NCBI GenBank assembly: GCA_041395945.1
Contig: JAWKZN010000001.1
Location: 868,001 to 932,000, forward strand
Reading direction: 5' to 3'
Length of the DNA stretch: 64,000 nt
Origin: Pseudomonadales bacterium
Lineage (GTDB): Bacteria; Pseudomonadota; Gammaproteobacteria; Pseudomonadales; Azotimanducaceae
The notes below the pieces were generated by a model. The model was given only the letters and a program-made list of their open reading frames with translations. It did no database searches and was not told the DNA's origin. Position 1 is the first letter of the stretch. Each line of letters starts with the position of its first letter. The translations under genes were made by a program, and so were the position numbers. Shown piece after piece: positions 31,347 to 41,170 of this stretch.

Positions 31347-34127
31347 ATGACGTTTAATACCGCACTCAGCGGACTCAGTGCCGCTTCCAGTGATCTGCGC
31401 ATCACTGGTAACAATATCGCGAACGCCAGCACGATCGGCTTCAAAGCCGCCCGGGCGGAATTTGCAGATGTCTATTCTTCGAGTCTGCTCGGCTCCGGGT
31501 CGAATCAGATCGGCAGTGGTGTGAAGCTTGCAAACATCGCCCAGCAGTTCGACCAGGGCACGATTTCTTTCACCAACAACAGCCTTGACCTCGCCATCGA
31601 CGGCAACGGCTTCTTCGTACTCAGTGACAATGGCGCACGCGCCTACACCCGGGCCGGCGCTTTCGGTGTGGACAGCTCCGGATTCGTGGTCGCCAACAGT
31701 GGCGCCCGGGTCCAGGGTTTCACCGCGAACCAGGCCGGAACCCTGAGCGGTATTCTCGGTGACCTGCAGATCAACACCAATAATCTCGCGCCCCAGCAGA
31801 CCTCACTGGTCGACGCGGCCGTGAACCTGGATGCGCGCTCGTCGGTACTGTCACAGATCGGCAGCCGGGTCGATACCCAGGGCTCGGCGATTGGCGTAGC
31901 TCAGCTTGGTCTGCCGACTTCCACACCTTCGGTGGTGGATACTTCCGGTGCGCCCACTCCCTTCGATTTCAGCGTGAACAGTCAGTCGAGTGTGAGCGCC
32001 GGTAATGCCATCACGCCGTTTGACTTCAGCGGTGGTGCGGCTTCCACCTTCGACGTGACCCTCGCGGGCTCCAGTGTGCCGAGTGAGAACCAGACGGTAA
32101 CCATCAATCTGGACAGCAGTATTTCCACGCTGCAGGACCTGATCAATGAGATACGCGACGATCTGGCTGGCACGGGTGCAGGTCTCGATGTCCGGGAGAA
32201 TCCGAACGCTGCCGGTCGGCTGCAGTTCTTCGCACTGAATTCCGGTGAACCCTCCACGGTGACCGTGGCCAATGCCACGCCGGGTGCTGGTGTCACTGCC
32301 GGTAACATCGAAGCCGTGCTGGGCGGCATCGGCATGGGGTCCACCAACGGCGCGCCGGTGGGTGCAGCGACCGGGAATACAGGCACGATCACCGCCGCCG
32401 CCTTTGATGTGACACTCAGTGGCTCCTCCGGTAACAACGGCACCGCAACCGTGCACCTGCGCTCCAACATAACCGACGTGAACAGTCTGATCAGTGATAT
32501 CCGCGATGATCTGCTGGCTTCCGGAGTCGGGGTGGATGTGCGTATCGATCCCAACAACCCAGGTCGCCTGCAGTTCTTTGCCACCGTCGCCGGTGAAGCT
32601 TCACAGATCACCATCGGCAATTTCGATACCAGCAACGTCGGTGTCACTCAGCCCGACCTGGTCGCTGTGCTGAATCTTGCGACGGGTGTCACGGTGCCGG
32701 GTATTGCAGCCGCCAGCAACGGCTACGCCGCCCAGACGGTGGATGTGGTGGCTGCAGACGGTACGGTCCAGGCGGTGACGACGGCAGCTGGCGCAACGGC
32801 TGCCGCCATTGCCGCCCAGTTCAGCAGCACCCAGGTGCCCGGGGTCAGCGCCAACGCGCGCACCACGGCCACCGTGCCCTCTGCGGGATTCAACAACACC
32901 AGTGGCTCCATGGGCGTCTCGATCAACGGTGTTGCCGTGGTTGGCAGCACTCTGTCGGCCATCGCGGCGAACATCAACAGCGGGCTGCCCGGACTGGGTA
33001 CGGTCAGCGCAGCCATAAACTCGGCCGGCGATCTTGTGGTAAACGACGCGGTGGGTAACGACCTGGTCTTCGGCATCACCGGCGATGTCACGGATTCGCT
33101 GGACGTCATCGGTACCCAGGGTGGTGCGGTAACCCTGGATACCAGCGGCTCCTCGGTGATCGCGGTGGGTGGCACGGTCAGCTTCACACTGGATGAGGAT
33201 TACACTCTGGCGAATACAACACCCAGCGTGACCAATCTGTTCGGGGTGCTCGATGCCTCGGCGTTCACCGAATTCGAACTCAACACCTTCGATCCGACCA
33301 ATCAGGAAACCTACAACGCGGCGACTTCTCTGACGATATTCGACAGCCTGGGTAATCCCCACGCGATGACTCTGTATTTCGTCAAGGAACGCTTCACTCC
33401 CGGTGTCATCGGCGAGGAGGCCAACCGCTGGTCGGTTTATACCCAGATTGACGGTCATGACGTCGGCGACCCGGACCCGAATCTGCCGCCCCCCCAGAAC
33501 ACGGTACCAACCCGGGCGCGATTTGCCGCCCAGTTCAATTCGGACGGCACGCTCAACCCGGCGGGGACCGACTCCATCCTGATCTCCAACTGGGTACCGC
33601 TGGACGCCAACGGCAATCCGAACGGCGCGGTGGGCCCCCAGAACGTGCTCGCAGGCGGATCGCTGCCGATTGCCTCCCCGCCGACCAGCGCGAACTTCGA
33701 ACTGCGGCTCACCGGCTCGACCCAGTTTGGCAGTGATTTCGCGGTAAGCGCTCTGGACCAGGATGGCTACACCACCGGTGAACTGTCCGGCCTGGGAATC
33801 GATGATCGGGGAGTGGTCTCTGCGCGTTTCACCAACGGTCAGAACCAGACTCTCGGCCAGATCGCGCTCGCAGACTTCACCAACCCACAGGGCCTTGCCG
33901 CGGTCGGTGATTCGGCCTGGATAGAAACCAACGATTCCGGTGAGCCGGTGATTCAGGCACCCGGTTCCGGCTCGCTGGGGTCCATCACATCCGGTGCACT
34001 CGAGGATTCGAACGTGGAACTTTCGGAGCAGCTGGTGCAGCTGATCATCGCCCAGAGGAACTTCCAGGCGAATGCCAGGACGATTTCCACCGCCGATGAA
34101 ATCACCCAGACCATTATCAACCTGTAA
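31347..34127 (+). CDS. flgE: FlgE, hook protein, greatly enlarged
   Basis: A 926-residue hook protein, more than twice the usual 400. The N terminus (TALSGLSAASSDLRITGNNIANASTIGFK) and C terminus (NVELSEQLVQLIIAQRNFQANARTISTADEITQTI) are those of FlgE. The extra mass lies in the middle (about 180-640). Two tandem modules start with FDVTLAGSS (residue 235) and FDVTLSGSS (residue 353) and share GRLQFFA (290 and 406), a period of about 118 residues. A further module at about 458-620 matches one in FlgK. GGGAG precedes the ATG. A sturdy or surface-exposed outer hook layer is inferred. Confidence 0.95.
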   Translation: MTFNTALSGLSAASSDLRITGNNIANASTIGFKAARAEFADVYSSSLLGSGSNQIGSGVKLANIAQQFDQGTISFTNNSLDLAIDGNGFFVLSDNGARAYTRAGAFGVDSSGFVVANSGARVQGFTANQAGTLSGILGDLQINTNNLAPQQTSLVDAAVNLDARSSVLSQIGSRVDTQGSAIGVAQLGLPTSTPSVVDTSGAPTPFDFSVNSQSSVSAGNAITPFDFSGGAASTFDVTLAGSSVPSENQTVTINLDSSISTLQDLINEIRDDLAGTGAGLDVRENPNAAGRLQFFALNSGEPSTVTVANATPGAGVTAGNIEAVLGGIGMGSTNGAPVGAATGNTGTITAAAFDVTLSGSSGNNGTATVHLRSNITDVNSLISDIRDDLLASGVGVDVRIDPNNPGRLQFFATVAGEASQITIGNFDTSNVGVTQPDLVAVLNLATGVTVPGIAAASNGYAAQTVDVVAADGTVQAVTTAAGATAAAIAAQFSSTQVPGVSANARTTATVPSAGFNNTSGSMGVSINGVAVVGSTLSAIAANINSGLPGLGTVSAAINSAGDLVVNDAVGNDLVFGITGDVTDSLDVIGTQGGAVTLDTSGSSVIAVGGTVSFTLDEDYTLANTTPSVTNLFGVLDASAFTEFELNTFDPTNQETYNAATSLTIFDSLGNPHAMTLYFVKERFTPGVIGEEANRWSVYTQIDGHDVGDPDPNLPPPQNTVPTRARFAAQFNSDGTLNPAGTDSILISNWVPLDANGNPNGAVGPQNVLAGGSLPIASPPTSANFELRLTGSTQFGSDFAVSALDQDGYTTGELSGLGIDDRGVVSARFTNGQNQTLGQIALADFTNPQGLAAVGDSAWIETNDSGEPVIQAPGSGSLGSITSGALEDSNVELSEQLVQLIIAQRNFQANARTISTADEITQTIINL
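32049..32690 (+). repeat. Tandem duplicated module inside flgE
   Basis: Unit 1 starts at 32049 and unit 2 at 32403. Both read FDVTL-x-GSS, an IRDDL helix end, DVR-x2-P, GRLQFFA and a GEPS/GEAS turn in the same order. The protein repeat is about 118 residues. The DNA copies have diverged, so the duplication is old. Confidence 0.85.
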
Positions 34128-34146
34128 TCGCTGACCCGGACTCGCC

Positions 34147-34887
34147 ATGGACCGTCTGCTCTATAACTCAACGCTTGGTGCTTCGAACATCGAACGCGCG
34201 CTATCCGTGCGGGCTCACAATCTTGCAAACGTGGCCACCACCGGATTCCGCGCCGACTATGCCCAGGCACAGGCGTTCTGGGCGGAAGGCGATGGCCATC
34301 CGGTGCGGGCATATGGCCTCACCCAGATCCCCGGTGTCGATTTCCGTCAGGGCACCCTGATGCAGACCGGCCGGGAACTGGACGTTGCTGTGAAAGGCGA
34401 GGGTTTCCTCGCGGTGCAGACGGAAAGCGGAGGCGAAGCTTACACCCGCGCCGGTGATCTTCAGGTGGACGAACTCGGTCGACTCCTCGACCGGGAAGGG
34501 CAGCAGGTTCTCGGCGACACCGGTCCGATAGCGCTGCCGCCCTTTGATCGCGTCTACATAGGTTCAGACGGCGGCATCAGCGTGCAGCCTGAAGGACAGA
34601 GCCCTGAAACGCTGGTTCAGGTCGGGCGGCTGAAGCTGGTCAACCCGGATACCGCAGACCTGAGCAAGGACGGGGCGGGACGGATCGTCCGCAGCGACGG
34701 TGGTATCGAAGCGCCGGATGCTGCAGTCGAAGTAGTGGCGGAGTTCCTGGAATCGAGCAATGTCAGTGCCGTATCGGAACTGACCGAGATTCTGTCTCTG
34801 GCACGGCAGTTCGAAGTGGAAGTACGGATGATGCGCACCGCGCAGGAAAATGACGAGGCGGCCTCTTCACTGTTGCGACTGGGCTGA
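34147..34887 (+). CDS. flgF: FlgF, proximal rod protein
   Basis: A 246-residue rod protein with SNIERALSVRAHNLANVATTGFRADYAQ at the N terminus and SSNVSAVSELTEILSLARQFEVEVRMMRTAQENDEAAS at the C terminus. Length is normal, so rod components have not been enlarged like the hook. The start ATG has a weak ribosome site and lies 19 bases after flgE. Confidence 0.94.
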   Translation: MDRLLYNSTLGASNIERALSVRAHNLANVATTGFRADYAQAQAFWAEGDGHPVRAYGLTQIPGVDFRQGTLMQTGRELDVAVKGEGFLAVQTESGGEAYTRAGDLQVDELGRLLDREGQQVLGDTGPIALPPFDRVYIGSDGGISVQPEGQSPETLVQVGRLKLVNPDTADLSKDGAGRIVRSDGGIEAPDAAVEVVAEFLESSNVSAVSELTEILSLARQFEVEVRMMRTAQENDEAASSLLRLG

Positions 34888-34941
34888 GGGCGGACGGATG
34901 AATAGACAAACAGAATCAGGATCCTCTGGAGGGCAGGGAAG

Positions 34942-35727
34942 ATGAGTTCAGCATTGTGGGTAAGCAAGACCGGACTGCAGGCACAGGATACGGCACTTCG
35001 GGTGATCTCGAACAATCTCGCGAACGTGACGACCGTTGGTTTCAAACGCGACCGAGCTGTGTTTTCAGATCTCATGTACCAGGTTGGTCAGCAGCCGGGT
35101 GGTCTCTCCACCCAGAACACCCAGCTGCCCTCGGGCACCCAGCTCGGTGTCGGGGTACGGGTGATGGGCACCCAGAAGAATTTCAGCGAAGGCTCGATTC
35201 AGAACACCGGCGCGCCTCTGGATCTCGCCATTGAAGGCAGAGGTTTCTTTCAGATCACCCTGCCGGACGGATCGCTCGGCTATTCACGCACCGGCAGTTT
35301 TCAGCTCAATCAGGATGGACAGATTGTCGATCCCCAGGGTTTTGCACTGGAGCCGGCGATCACCATTCCGGAAGACGCCACCAATGTGACCATCGGTGTG
35401 GATGGCACTGTGAGTGTCAGTCGCCAGGGGGATACGGCACCCACCCAGGTCGGTTCGATCCAGCTGGTGAACTTCGCCAACCCTGCGGGTCTCGAAGCCC
35501 GGGGCAACAATCTCTATCTGGAAACGGCCTCCAGCGGGGCGGCCACCCAGGGCACGCCAGGTGAAAACGGACTGGGTGCCACCGTGCAGGGTGCACTGGA
35601 GAACTCCAACGTCAGCGTGGTGGAAGAAATGGTGAACATGGTTGCCACCCAGCGCGCCTATGAAATGAACGCACGGGTCGTCTCCACCGCAGACCAGATG
35701 TCCCAGTACATGACGCAGAACATATGA
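34942..35727 (+). CDS. flgG: FlgG, distal rod protein
   Basis: A 261-residue distal rod protein of normal size. SKTGLQAQDTALRVISNNLANVTTVGFKRDR and GALENSNVSVVEEMVNMVATQRAYEMNARVVSTADQM are the conserved terminal regions. CTGGAGGGCAGGGAAG upstream of the ATG provides a strong ribosome site. The stop overlaps the flgH start. Confidence 0.97.
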   Translation: MSSALWVSKTGLQAQDTALRVISNNLANVTTVGFKRDRAVFSDLMYQVGQQPGGLSTQNTQLPSGTQLGVGVRVMGTQKNFSEGSIQNTGAPLDLAIEGRGFFQITLPDGSLGYSRTGSFQLNQDGQIVDPQGFALEPAITIPEDATNVTIGVDGTVSVSRQGDTAPTQVGSIQLVNFANPAGLEARGNNLYLETASSGAATQGTPGENGLGATVQGALENSNVSVVEEMVNMVATQRAYEMNARVVSTADQMSQYMTQNI

Positions 35728-36422
35728 TGAACAGAACATCCGCTGTGAAACTGACCGCCCTGATCATCGTGCTTGCACTGGTGCACGGCTGCATGATCAG
35801 GCCGCCACTCCCACCGTCGCGGGAGGAACCCACATACCGGCCCGCCTATCCCAGTCTCCCGGCGCTGCCTCCACCTGCGCCGGGTTCGCTGGTGAGTGCA
35901 GAGGCTGCCTGGTCGCTGTTTGACGACAGTCGCGCCCGACGGGTGGGCGATGTGGTGACCATCCGTCTCGAAGAGCGTACTCAGTCGAGCAAGTCTGCGG
36001 AGACGACGATTGCCAAGGGCTCCCAGATCGAGCTGCCCAATCCCACCCTGTTCGGTAACCTGGTCCAGGGACACGATGATCTGCTGTTCAACTCGATCGA
36101 CAGTCAGAAGGGGTTCAGTGGCAGTGCCGAGAGCGATCAGAGTAATCGACTCTCCGGCACCCTCACCGCGGTCATTGCCGAAGTACTGCCTAACGGCCTG
36201 ATGCTGGTGCAGGGCGAAAAATGGATGAATCTGAATCGGGGCGAAGAGTATCTACGGGTCAGTGGCCTGGTGCGTCCGGAGGACGTGGACGCCTACAATG
36301 CCGTCTCCTCTCTGCGTCTCGCAGACGCGCGCATTTCCTACAGCGGCACCGGCGAGCTGGCCAACAGCAACGCTGCAGGCTGGCTGTCGCGCTTCTTTTT
36401 CCACCCGCTCAACCCCCTGTAG
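35724..36422 (+). CDS. flgH: FlgH, L-ring lipoprotein
   Basis: A 232-residue outer-membrane ring lipoprotein. The signal ends with lipobox LVHGC, giving the lipid-modified cysteine near residue 23. The mature part has GDVVTIRLEERTQSSKSAETT and GLMLVQGEKWMNLNRGEEYLRVSGLVRPEDV, which are FlgH signatures. Two ATG codons overlap the flgG stop; either can start. It fills the L ring around the rod at the lipopolysaccharide layer. Confidence 0.96.
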   Translation: MMNRTSAVKLTALIIVLALVHGCMIRPPLPPSREEPTYRPAYPSLPALPPPAPGSLVSAEAAWSLFDDSRARRVGDVVTIRLEERTQSSKSAETTIAKGSQIELPNPTLFGNLVQGHDDLLFNSIDSQKGFSGSAESDQSNRLSGTLTAVIAEVLPNGLMLVQGEKWMNLNRGEEYLRVSGLVRPEDVDAYNAVSSLRLADARISYSGTGELANSNAAGWLSRFFFHPLNPL

Positions 36423-36432
36423 GAGTGCGGCA

Positions 36433-37548
36433 GTGACTGATTTCAGAAATCCGCTGATGCTGCTTCTGAGCCTTGCCCTGCTCCTGCTGGCGCCTGCAGG
36501 TAACGCACAGCGGCTCAAGGATCTCGCGAGTGTCGAAGGGGTGCGGTCGAACCAGCTGGTGGGCTATGGACTGGTGGTCGGGCTGGATGGCACCGGTGAT
36601 CAGACTACCCAGACGCCGTTCACCATCCAGACGTTCCGTAACATGCTGCGCCAGTTCGGCATACAGATTCCGGCGGGGTTCGAACCCCAGCTGAAGAACG
36701 TGGCCGCAGTGACCATCAACGCGGACCTGCCACCTTTTGCCAAGCCGGGTCAGCAGATCGATGTCACCGTGTCTTCGATCGGGAACGCCAAATCTCTGCG
36801 GGGCGGCACCCTGCTCATCACGCCGCTGAAAGGGCTGAACAACGAAGTCTATGCGGTCGCCCAGGGCAATCTGGTGGTGGGTGGCTTCGGCGGCGAAGGC
36901 AACGACGGATCTTCCATAACGGTCAATGTGAAAAGTGCCGGTCGGATTCCCAACGGCGCCATGGTGGAGCGTGCCGCACCCAACGGATTCTCCGGAACTG
37001 AATACATCGTCTTCAATCTGCACCGCAACGACTTCACCACAGCACGCCGGGTCACGGAGCAGATCAACGCGACGTTCGGACCCGCGGTCGCTGAGTCCCG
37101 GGATGCCACTTCGATTGCCGTGCGGGCCCCGGTCGATTCCAGTCAGCGTATCGCCTTCCTGTCGGTGCTGGAAAATCTGGATGTCGAACCCGGACTCAGC
37201 AGCGCCAAGGTCATCATCAACTCCCGCACCGGTACCATCGTGATCGGTCAGCATGTCGAAGTACTGCCAGCGGCCATCACTCATGGTTCGCTGTCGGTGA
37301 CGATTTCAGAGAATGCCATGGTCAGTCAGCCCAACGCACTGGGCGGTGGCCGGACGGTGGTCGTCCCGCAGTCCGATGTTTCGGTGGAGCAGACCGGCAA
37401 TCGGATGTTCTATTTCAATCCGGGCGTGGCCCTGCAGGACATTGTTGCCGCGGTGAATGAAGTCGGTGCCGCACCGGGAGATCTCATGGCCATCTTGGAG
37501 GCACTGCGGGCAGCTGGTGCACTGCGCGCCGAGATCGTGGTGATCTGA
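36433..37548 (+). CDS. flgI: FlgI, P-ring protein
   Basis: A 371-residue periplasmic ring protein with a signal peptide (LMLLLSLALLLLAPAGNAQR) and the start RLKDLASVEGVRSNQLVGYGLVVGLDGTGD. The later GQHVEVLPAAITHGSLSVTI and closing MAILEALRAAGALRAEIVVI are conserved. The GTG at 36433 has AGGAG seven bases upstream; the open frame extends into flgH but the leader peptide fixes the start. FlgA from the minus strand assists its assembly. Confidence 0.95.
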   Translation: MTDFRNPLMLLLSLALLLLAPAGNAQRLKDLASVEGVRSNQLVGYGLVVGLDGTGDQTTQTPFTIQTFRNMLRQFGIQIPAGFEPQLKNVAAVTINADLPPFAKPGQQIDVTVSSIGNAKSLRGGTLLITPLKGLNNEVYAVAQGNLVVGGFGGEGNDGSSITVNVKSAGRIPNGAMVERAAPNGFSGTEYIVFNLHRNDFTTARRVTEQINATFGPAVAESRDATSIAVRAPVDSSQRIAFLSVLENLDVEPGLSSAKVIINSRTGTIVIGQHVEVLPAAITHGSLSVTISENAMVSQPNALGGGRTVVVPQSDVSVEQTGNRMFYFNPGVALQDIVAAVNEVGAAPGDLMAILEALRAAGALRAEIVVI

Positions 37549-37550
37549 CC

Positions 37551-38519
37551 GTGATCAGCACACCGGAAATACCGGTCTCCCTCGGCGCCGCCTATACGGA
37601 CGTGCAGGGACTCAAGTCTCTGCCCACGGACAGCCAGGCGGCACTGCGCAAAGCGGCCGGAGAATTCGAGTCCATGTTCCTGGACATCTGGCTGAAAAGC
37701 ATGCGCGATGCCAACGCGGTTTTCAGTGAAGGCAGCTATCTGTCCAGTTCGGCGGTGGAGATGCATCAGGAAATGCTCGATCACCAGTACGCCGTGCATA
37801 TGAGTGAGGCGGGCGGCATCGGTCTCGGTGATGTGCTGGTGAAACAGTTGTCCGGTCGGGATGTTGACCCCGACGGGGTGTTGGATACCCGGGTCCCTGC
37901 AAGGACGCCGATGTCTGCCAGGACAGGAAGCGCTGCGACTGACGCCAGTCAGGCGAACGTCACCGATTCCGCAAACGGCCCGACATACGGCGCCGCCGCG
38001 ACGGCTCGACTCAACCCCCAGGGAAGCGCCCGACCCCTCTTCGAATCCGCCCAGGCCTTCGTCGATGAACTGATGCCCGTGGTGGAAAAACTGCTCGAAG
38101 ACATGCCGATCAATCCCATCAACGTCGTTGCCCAGGCGGCACTCGAAACAGGATGGGGCCAGAAGGTGATTCATGATCAGCATGGCCAGCCGAGTTTCAA
38201 TCTGTTCGGTATCAAGGCCGAGGGCTGGTCGGGTGACAAGGTCGAGGTCACCACACTCGAACACGAGTTCGGCCGCATGAGTCCGCGCAAGGCGAGTTTC
38301 CGGTCATATGAGGATCTGAGTGGCTCGGTCGGTGACTATCTGCGCCTTCTCGGCAGTCGCTACCGGGATGCCATGGGTTCGGGCAAAGACGCGTTCAGCT
38401 TCGGCTCGGCTCTGCAGAAGGCGGGTTACGCAACGGATCCTGCCTACGGGCGCAAGATCGAAGCCGTGGCCGAGCGGGTTCGCTCCCTCCTCGGGTCGAT
38501 AGAAACCAGGATGATGTGA
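37551..38519 (+). CDS. flgJ: FlgJ, rod cap and peptidoglycan hydrolase
   Basis: A 322-residue two-domain protein. Residues about 20-115 are the rod-capping domain (ALRKAAGEFESMFLDIWLKSMRDAN). A linker rich in Ala and Thr leads to a glucosaminidase domain (about 165-310) with AQAALETGWGQKVI carrying the catalytic Glu and FNLFGIKAEGWSGDKV, FRSYEDLSGSVGDYLRLL. It opens peptidoglycan for the growing rod. GTG start three bases after flgI. Confidence 0.96.
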   Translation: MISTPEIPVSLGAAYTDVQGLKSLPTDSQAALRKAAGEFESMFLDIWLKSMRDANAVFSEGSYLSSSAVEMHQEMLDHQYAVHMSEAGGIGLGDVLVKQLSGRDVDPDGVLDTRVPARTPMSARTGSAATDASQANVTDSANGPTYGAAATARLNPQGSARPLFESAQAFVDELMPVVEKLLEDMPINPINVVAQAALETGWGQKVIHDQHGQPSFNLFGIKAEGWSGDKVEVTTLEHEFGRMSPRKASFRSYEDLSGSVGDYLRLLGSRYRDAMGSGKDAFSFGSALQKAGYATDPAYGRKIEAVAERVRSLLGSIETRMM

Positions 38520-38522
38520 GTC

Positions 38523-41168
38523 ATGGGCGCGGATCTGTTCAATATCGGTGTGAGCGGACTGCGGGCGCAGCAGACGGCCCTCGCCGTTACAGGCCAGAAC
38601 ATCACCAATGCCAGCACCCCCGGGTATTCCCGTCAGCGGGTCGAAATGTCACCCCAGACCGCCGGCACCCAGGGTGGGCAGTTTGAAGGCGCGGGTGCCC
38701 GGGTCGACCGGATTACCCGGATCGCAGATGGTTTCGTGACCGGCCAGATCCGCATGGACAGTGCGCTGTTCTCCGAACTGGATGCGATGAACCGGCAGAT
38801 CGGGCAGATTGAAGGCGTGCTGCTCGACGATGCGGCATCGCTGAACACGGCACTGGACAGTTTCTTCAATGCCATCCAGACCGCAAGTTCATCGCCATCG
38901 TCACTGCCGTTCCGGCAGATGGTGCTCAGTCAGGCCCAGGGCCTGGTCGATCGATTCGGCTCGATGCACGAACGGCTTTCAACCCAGGGCTACAACCTGG
39001 TTGCTGAACTCGACTCCGGTGTTGCCAGGGTCAATGAGCTGGCCCAGGGCATCGCCTCGATCAACGACCGTATTGCCTCCCTCAAGGGCACGGAAGCATC
39101 GGGCGCGGCTAATGCGCTGCTCGATCAGCGTGAAGAAATGCTCAAAGAGCTTTCAACCTATGTCAGCGTGCGCACAAACGAGCAGCTCGATGGACGCATG
39201 AGTGTGTTCATCGGCAAGGGCCAGGCACTGATTCTCGGCTCCAGTGCGGGGCAGCTCGCGGTGACCGGCCAGGGAGAGGTCACCCTGCGGGCGGATGAGC
39301 GCGGTGTGGCGAGTACGATCACCTCTGCGCTGCAGGGTGGAGAACTGGGCGGGCTGCTGCGGTTCCGCTCCGAAGTGCTCGAGCCGGCCATCAACCGGCT
39401 CGGTCTGATCGCGCATGTGGTGGCCCGCAGTGTCAATGACACTCACGCCAAAGGCGTAGATCTGCACGGTGAACCTGGCGGGCTGCTGTTCAGCGATCTG
39501 AACGCGGCGAGGGTACGGGATCTGCGTGTCATCGGCCACGAAGACAACCGGGGCAATGGTGCAGGAATCGGTATCAGCATCGACGATCCCTTCTCCATGC
39601 CGGTGAGCGATTACGAACTCAGCTTCGATGATGCCAGTGAAGGCGGTTTTTTCGTCAGGCGCCTGAGCGACAACCGCATCGTGCACCAGGGTACCCTGGG
39701 TGGGGCGCTGCCCCAGCGGATGTCTTTCGATGGCATGACCGTGGAACTGGCCGAGGGCAACTTTGCCCCGGGAGATCGATTCGTTCTCAAACCACTGGCT
39801 GACGCAGCGGGCAGTCTGGATCTGGCACTCGCCGATCCGGCGCTGCTGGCGCTCGCTGGACCTCTGAGTGTCGGCGCGGCTGTCGGAAACCGGGGCAACG
39901 GTGCGGTCACGGTCGGGGAGATCTTTGATCCGGGCCATCCGATCTTCGCTCAGGATGGCAGTCTGAGCCCACCCCTGCTGGTGCGGTTCACCAGCCCGAC
40001 CACCTACGAGATCCTCGACAACAGCGACCCCGCGTCGCCGCGGCCGCTGAATCCACCGCTGGCGGATCTGCCCTACGATCCGCGTCAGATCAATCAGCTG
40101 CTGCCCGCCCAGGCGGGCCAGCGGCGCGTGGTCTTCGATGGCGCCGGTATCGGCGCACTGGGTACCGCCACCGTCGGCACCCTGAGCAGCGCTGCGCCGA
40201 ATGGCTACAGTGCCCAGTCGATTCGCGCGCAGCATACCGATCCTGCCACCGGCGCTGCCACGACCGGTGTATCGGCAAGTATTCCGGCCAATGCCAGTGC
40301 GCGGCAGATCGCGGCGGCGCTGTCGAACCTCTCGGGCGTCACCGCCAGCGCTTCGAACTCGGTAACGCTGAGTAATCTGACAGACAACGGTGTTACGTTC
40401 GATCTCGAAGTCAGTGTCAACGGTGTCAATCTGGGTGCTGTCGGTTCGCTCAATGAGCTTGCCGATCGCATTGCGGCTGAGCCTGCGCTGGCCGGTCTCG
40501 GCATCACAGCGGCCAGCGATGGACAGGCCCTGACCTTGCGCAGTGCTTTCGGCGACGATCTGCACATTCAAGTCGCCGGTGATCCGACCGATAACCTTAC
40601 TGTCAGCAATCTCCGGGGCGAAAGTCTGGTGCTCAACGGTGCAGGTGTACCGGGTCAGTTCCGGGGTGTGAGCATCGGCGGTACGGTGACCGCGGTCACT
40701 GCGCCCGGCGTCCGATTGAGCAGTGACACCAGCTCGCTCATGCTCGGCAGTCCGGTACATACCCGGGCGGATTTCGGCTTCGAGCTGAGCATGATCGGTA
40801 CACCTGCAGCGGGAGACACCTTTGCCATCGGACGGAACCGGGAAGGAACAGGCGACAACCGCAATGCCCTGGCACTGGCCGGCCTGAGTTCGATGCGGCT
40901 GATCGGTGATCCGCCGGTCAGTTTTTCCGACAGTTATGGCGAACTCGTGCAGTTTGTCGGGGTGAAATCGAGCCAGAGCAGGATCAACAAGGAAGCCGCC
41001 GGGGCGCTGCTGGAACAGTCCCTGGCCCAGAGAGAATCGATTTCCGGAGTGAATCTGGATGAGGAGGCCGCCAATCTCATTCGCTACGAGCAGGCCTACA
41101 ACGCGTCCGCCCAGATCATCTCGGTGGCCAGGGATATCTTCAACACCCTCTTTGCGATCATGAGGTAG
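38523..41168 (+). CDS. flgK: FlgK, hook-filament junction protein, enlarged
   Basis: An 881-residue junction protein; E. coli FlgK has about 547. The N terminus (FNIGVSGLRAQQTALAVTGQNITNASTPGYSRQRVEM) and C terminus (SGVNLDEEAANLIRYEQAYNASAQIISVARDIFNTLFAIM) are typical. The centre is enlarged, and residues about 560-745 match a FlgE module (both start NGY-x-AQ, with SVNGV/SINGV and GD-x-TD-x-LxV later). The start follows flgJ by three bases. Confidence 0.96.
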   Translation: MGADLFNIGVSGLRAQQTALAVTGQNITNASTPGYSRQRVEMSPQTAGTQGGQFEGAGARVDRITRIADGFVTGQIRMDSALFSELDAMNRQIGQIEGVLLDDAASLNTALDSFFNAIQTASSSPSSLPFRQMVLSQAQGLVDRFGSMHERLSTQGYNLVAELDSGVARVNELAQGIASINDRIASLKGTEASGAANALLDQREEMLKELSTYVSVRTNEQLDGRMSVFIGKGQALILGSSAGQLAVTGQGEVTLRADERGVASTITSALQGGELGGLLRFRSEVLEPAINRLGLIAHVVARSVNDTHAKGVDLHGEPGGLLFSDLNAARVRDLRVIGHEDNRGNGAGIGISIDDPFSMPVSDYELSFDDASEGGFFVRRLSDNRIVHQGTLGGALPQRMSFDGMTVELAEGNFAPGDRFVLKPLADAAGSLDLALADPALLALAGPLSVGAAVGNRGNGAVTVGEIFDPGHPIFAQDGSLSPPLLVRFTSPTTYEILDNSDPASPRPLNPPLADLPYDPRQINQLLPAQAGQRRVVFDGAGIGALGTATVGTLSSAAPNGYSAQSIRAQHTDPATGAATTGVSASIPANASARQIAAALSNLSGVTASASNSVTLSNLTDNGVTFDLEVSVNGVNLGAVGSLNELADRIAAEPALAGLGITAASDGQALTLRSAFGDDLHIQVAGDPTDNLTVSNLRGESLVLNGAGVPGQFRGVSIGGTVTAVTAPGVRLSSDTSSLMLGSPVHTRADFGFELSMIGTPAAGDTFAIGRNREGTGDNRNALALAGLSSMRLIGDPPVSFSDSYGELVQFVGVKSSQSRINKEAAGALLEQSLAQRESISGVNLDEEAANLIRYEQAYNASAQIISVARDIFNTLFAIMR

Positions 41169-41170
41169 CC

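Noticed and set aside
32601..34148. Long minus-strand frame across flgE
   Set aside because: No recognisable protein features; it is the reverse of a repetitive, GC-rich surface module.
39153..40760. 535-codon minus-strand frame across flgK
   Set aside because: Opposite a well-supported flgK; no start signal and no family match.
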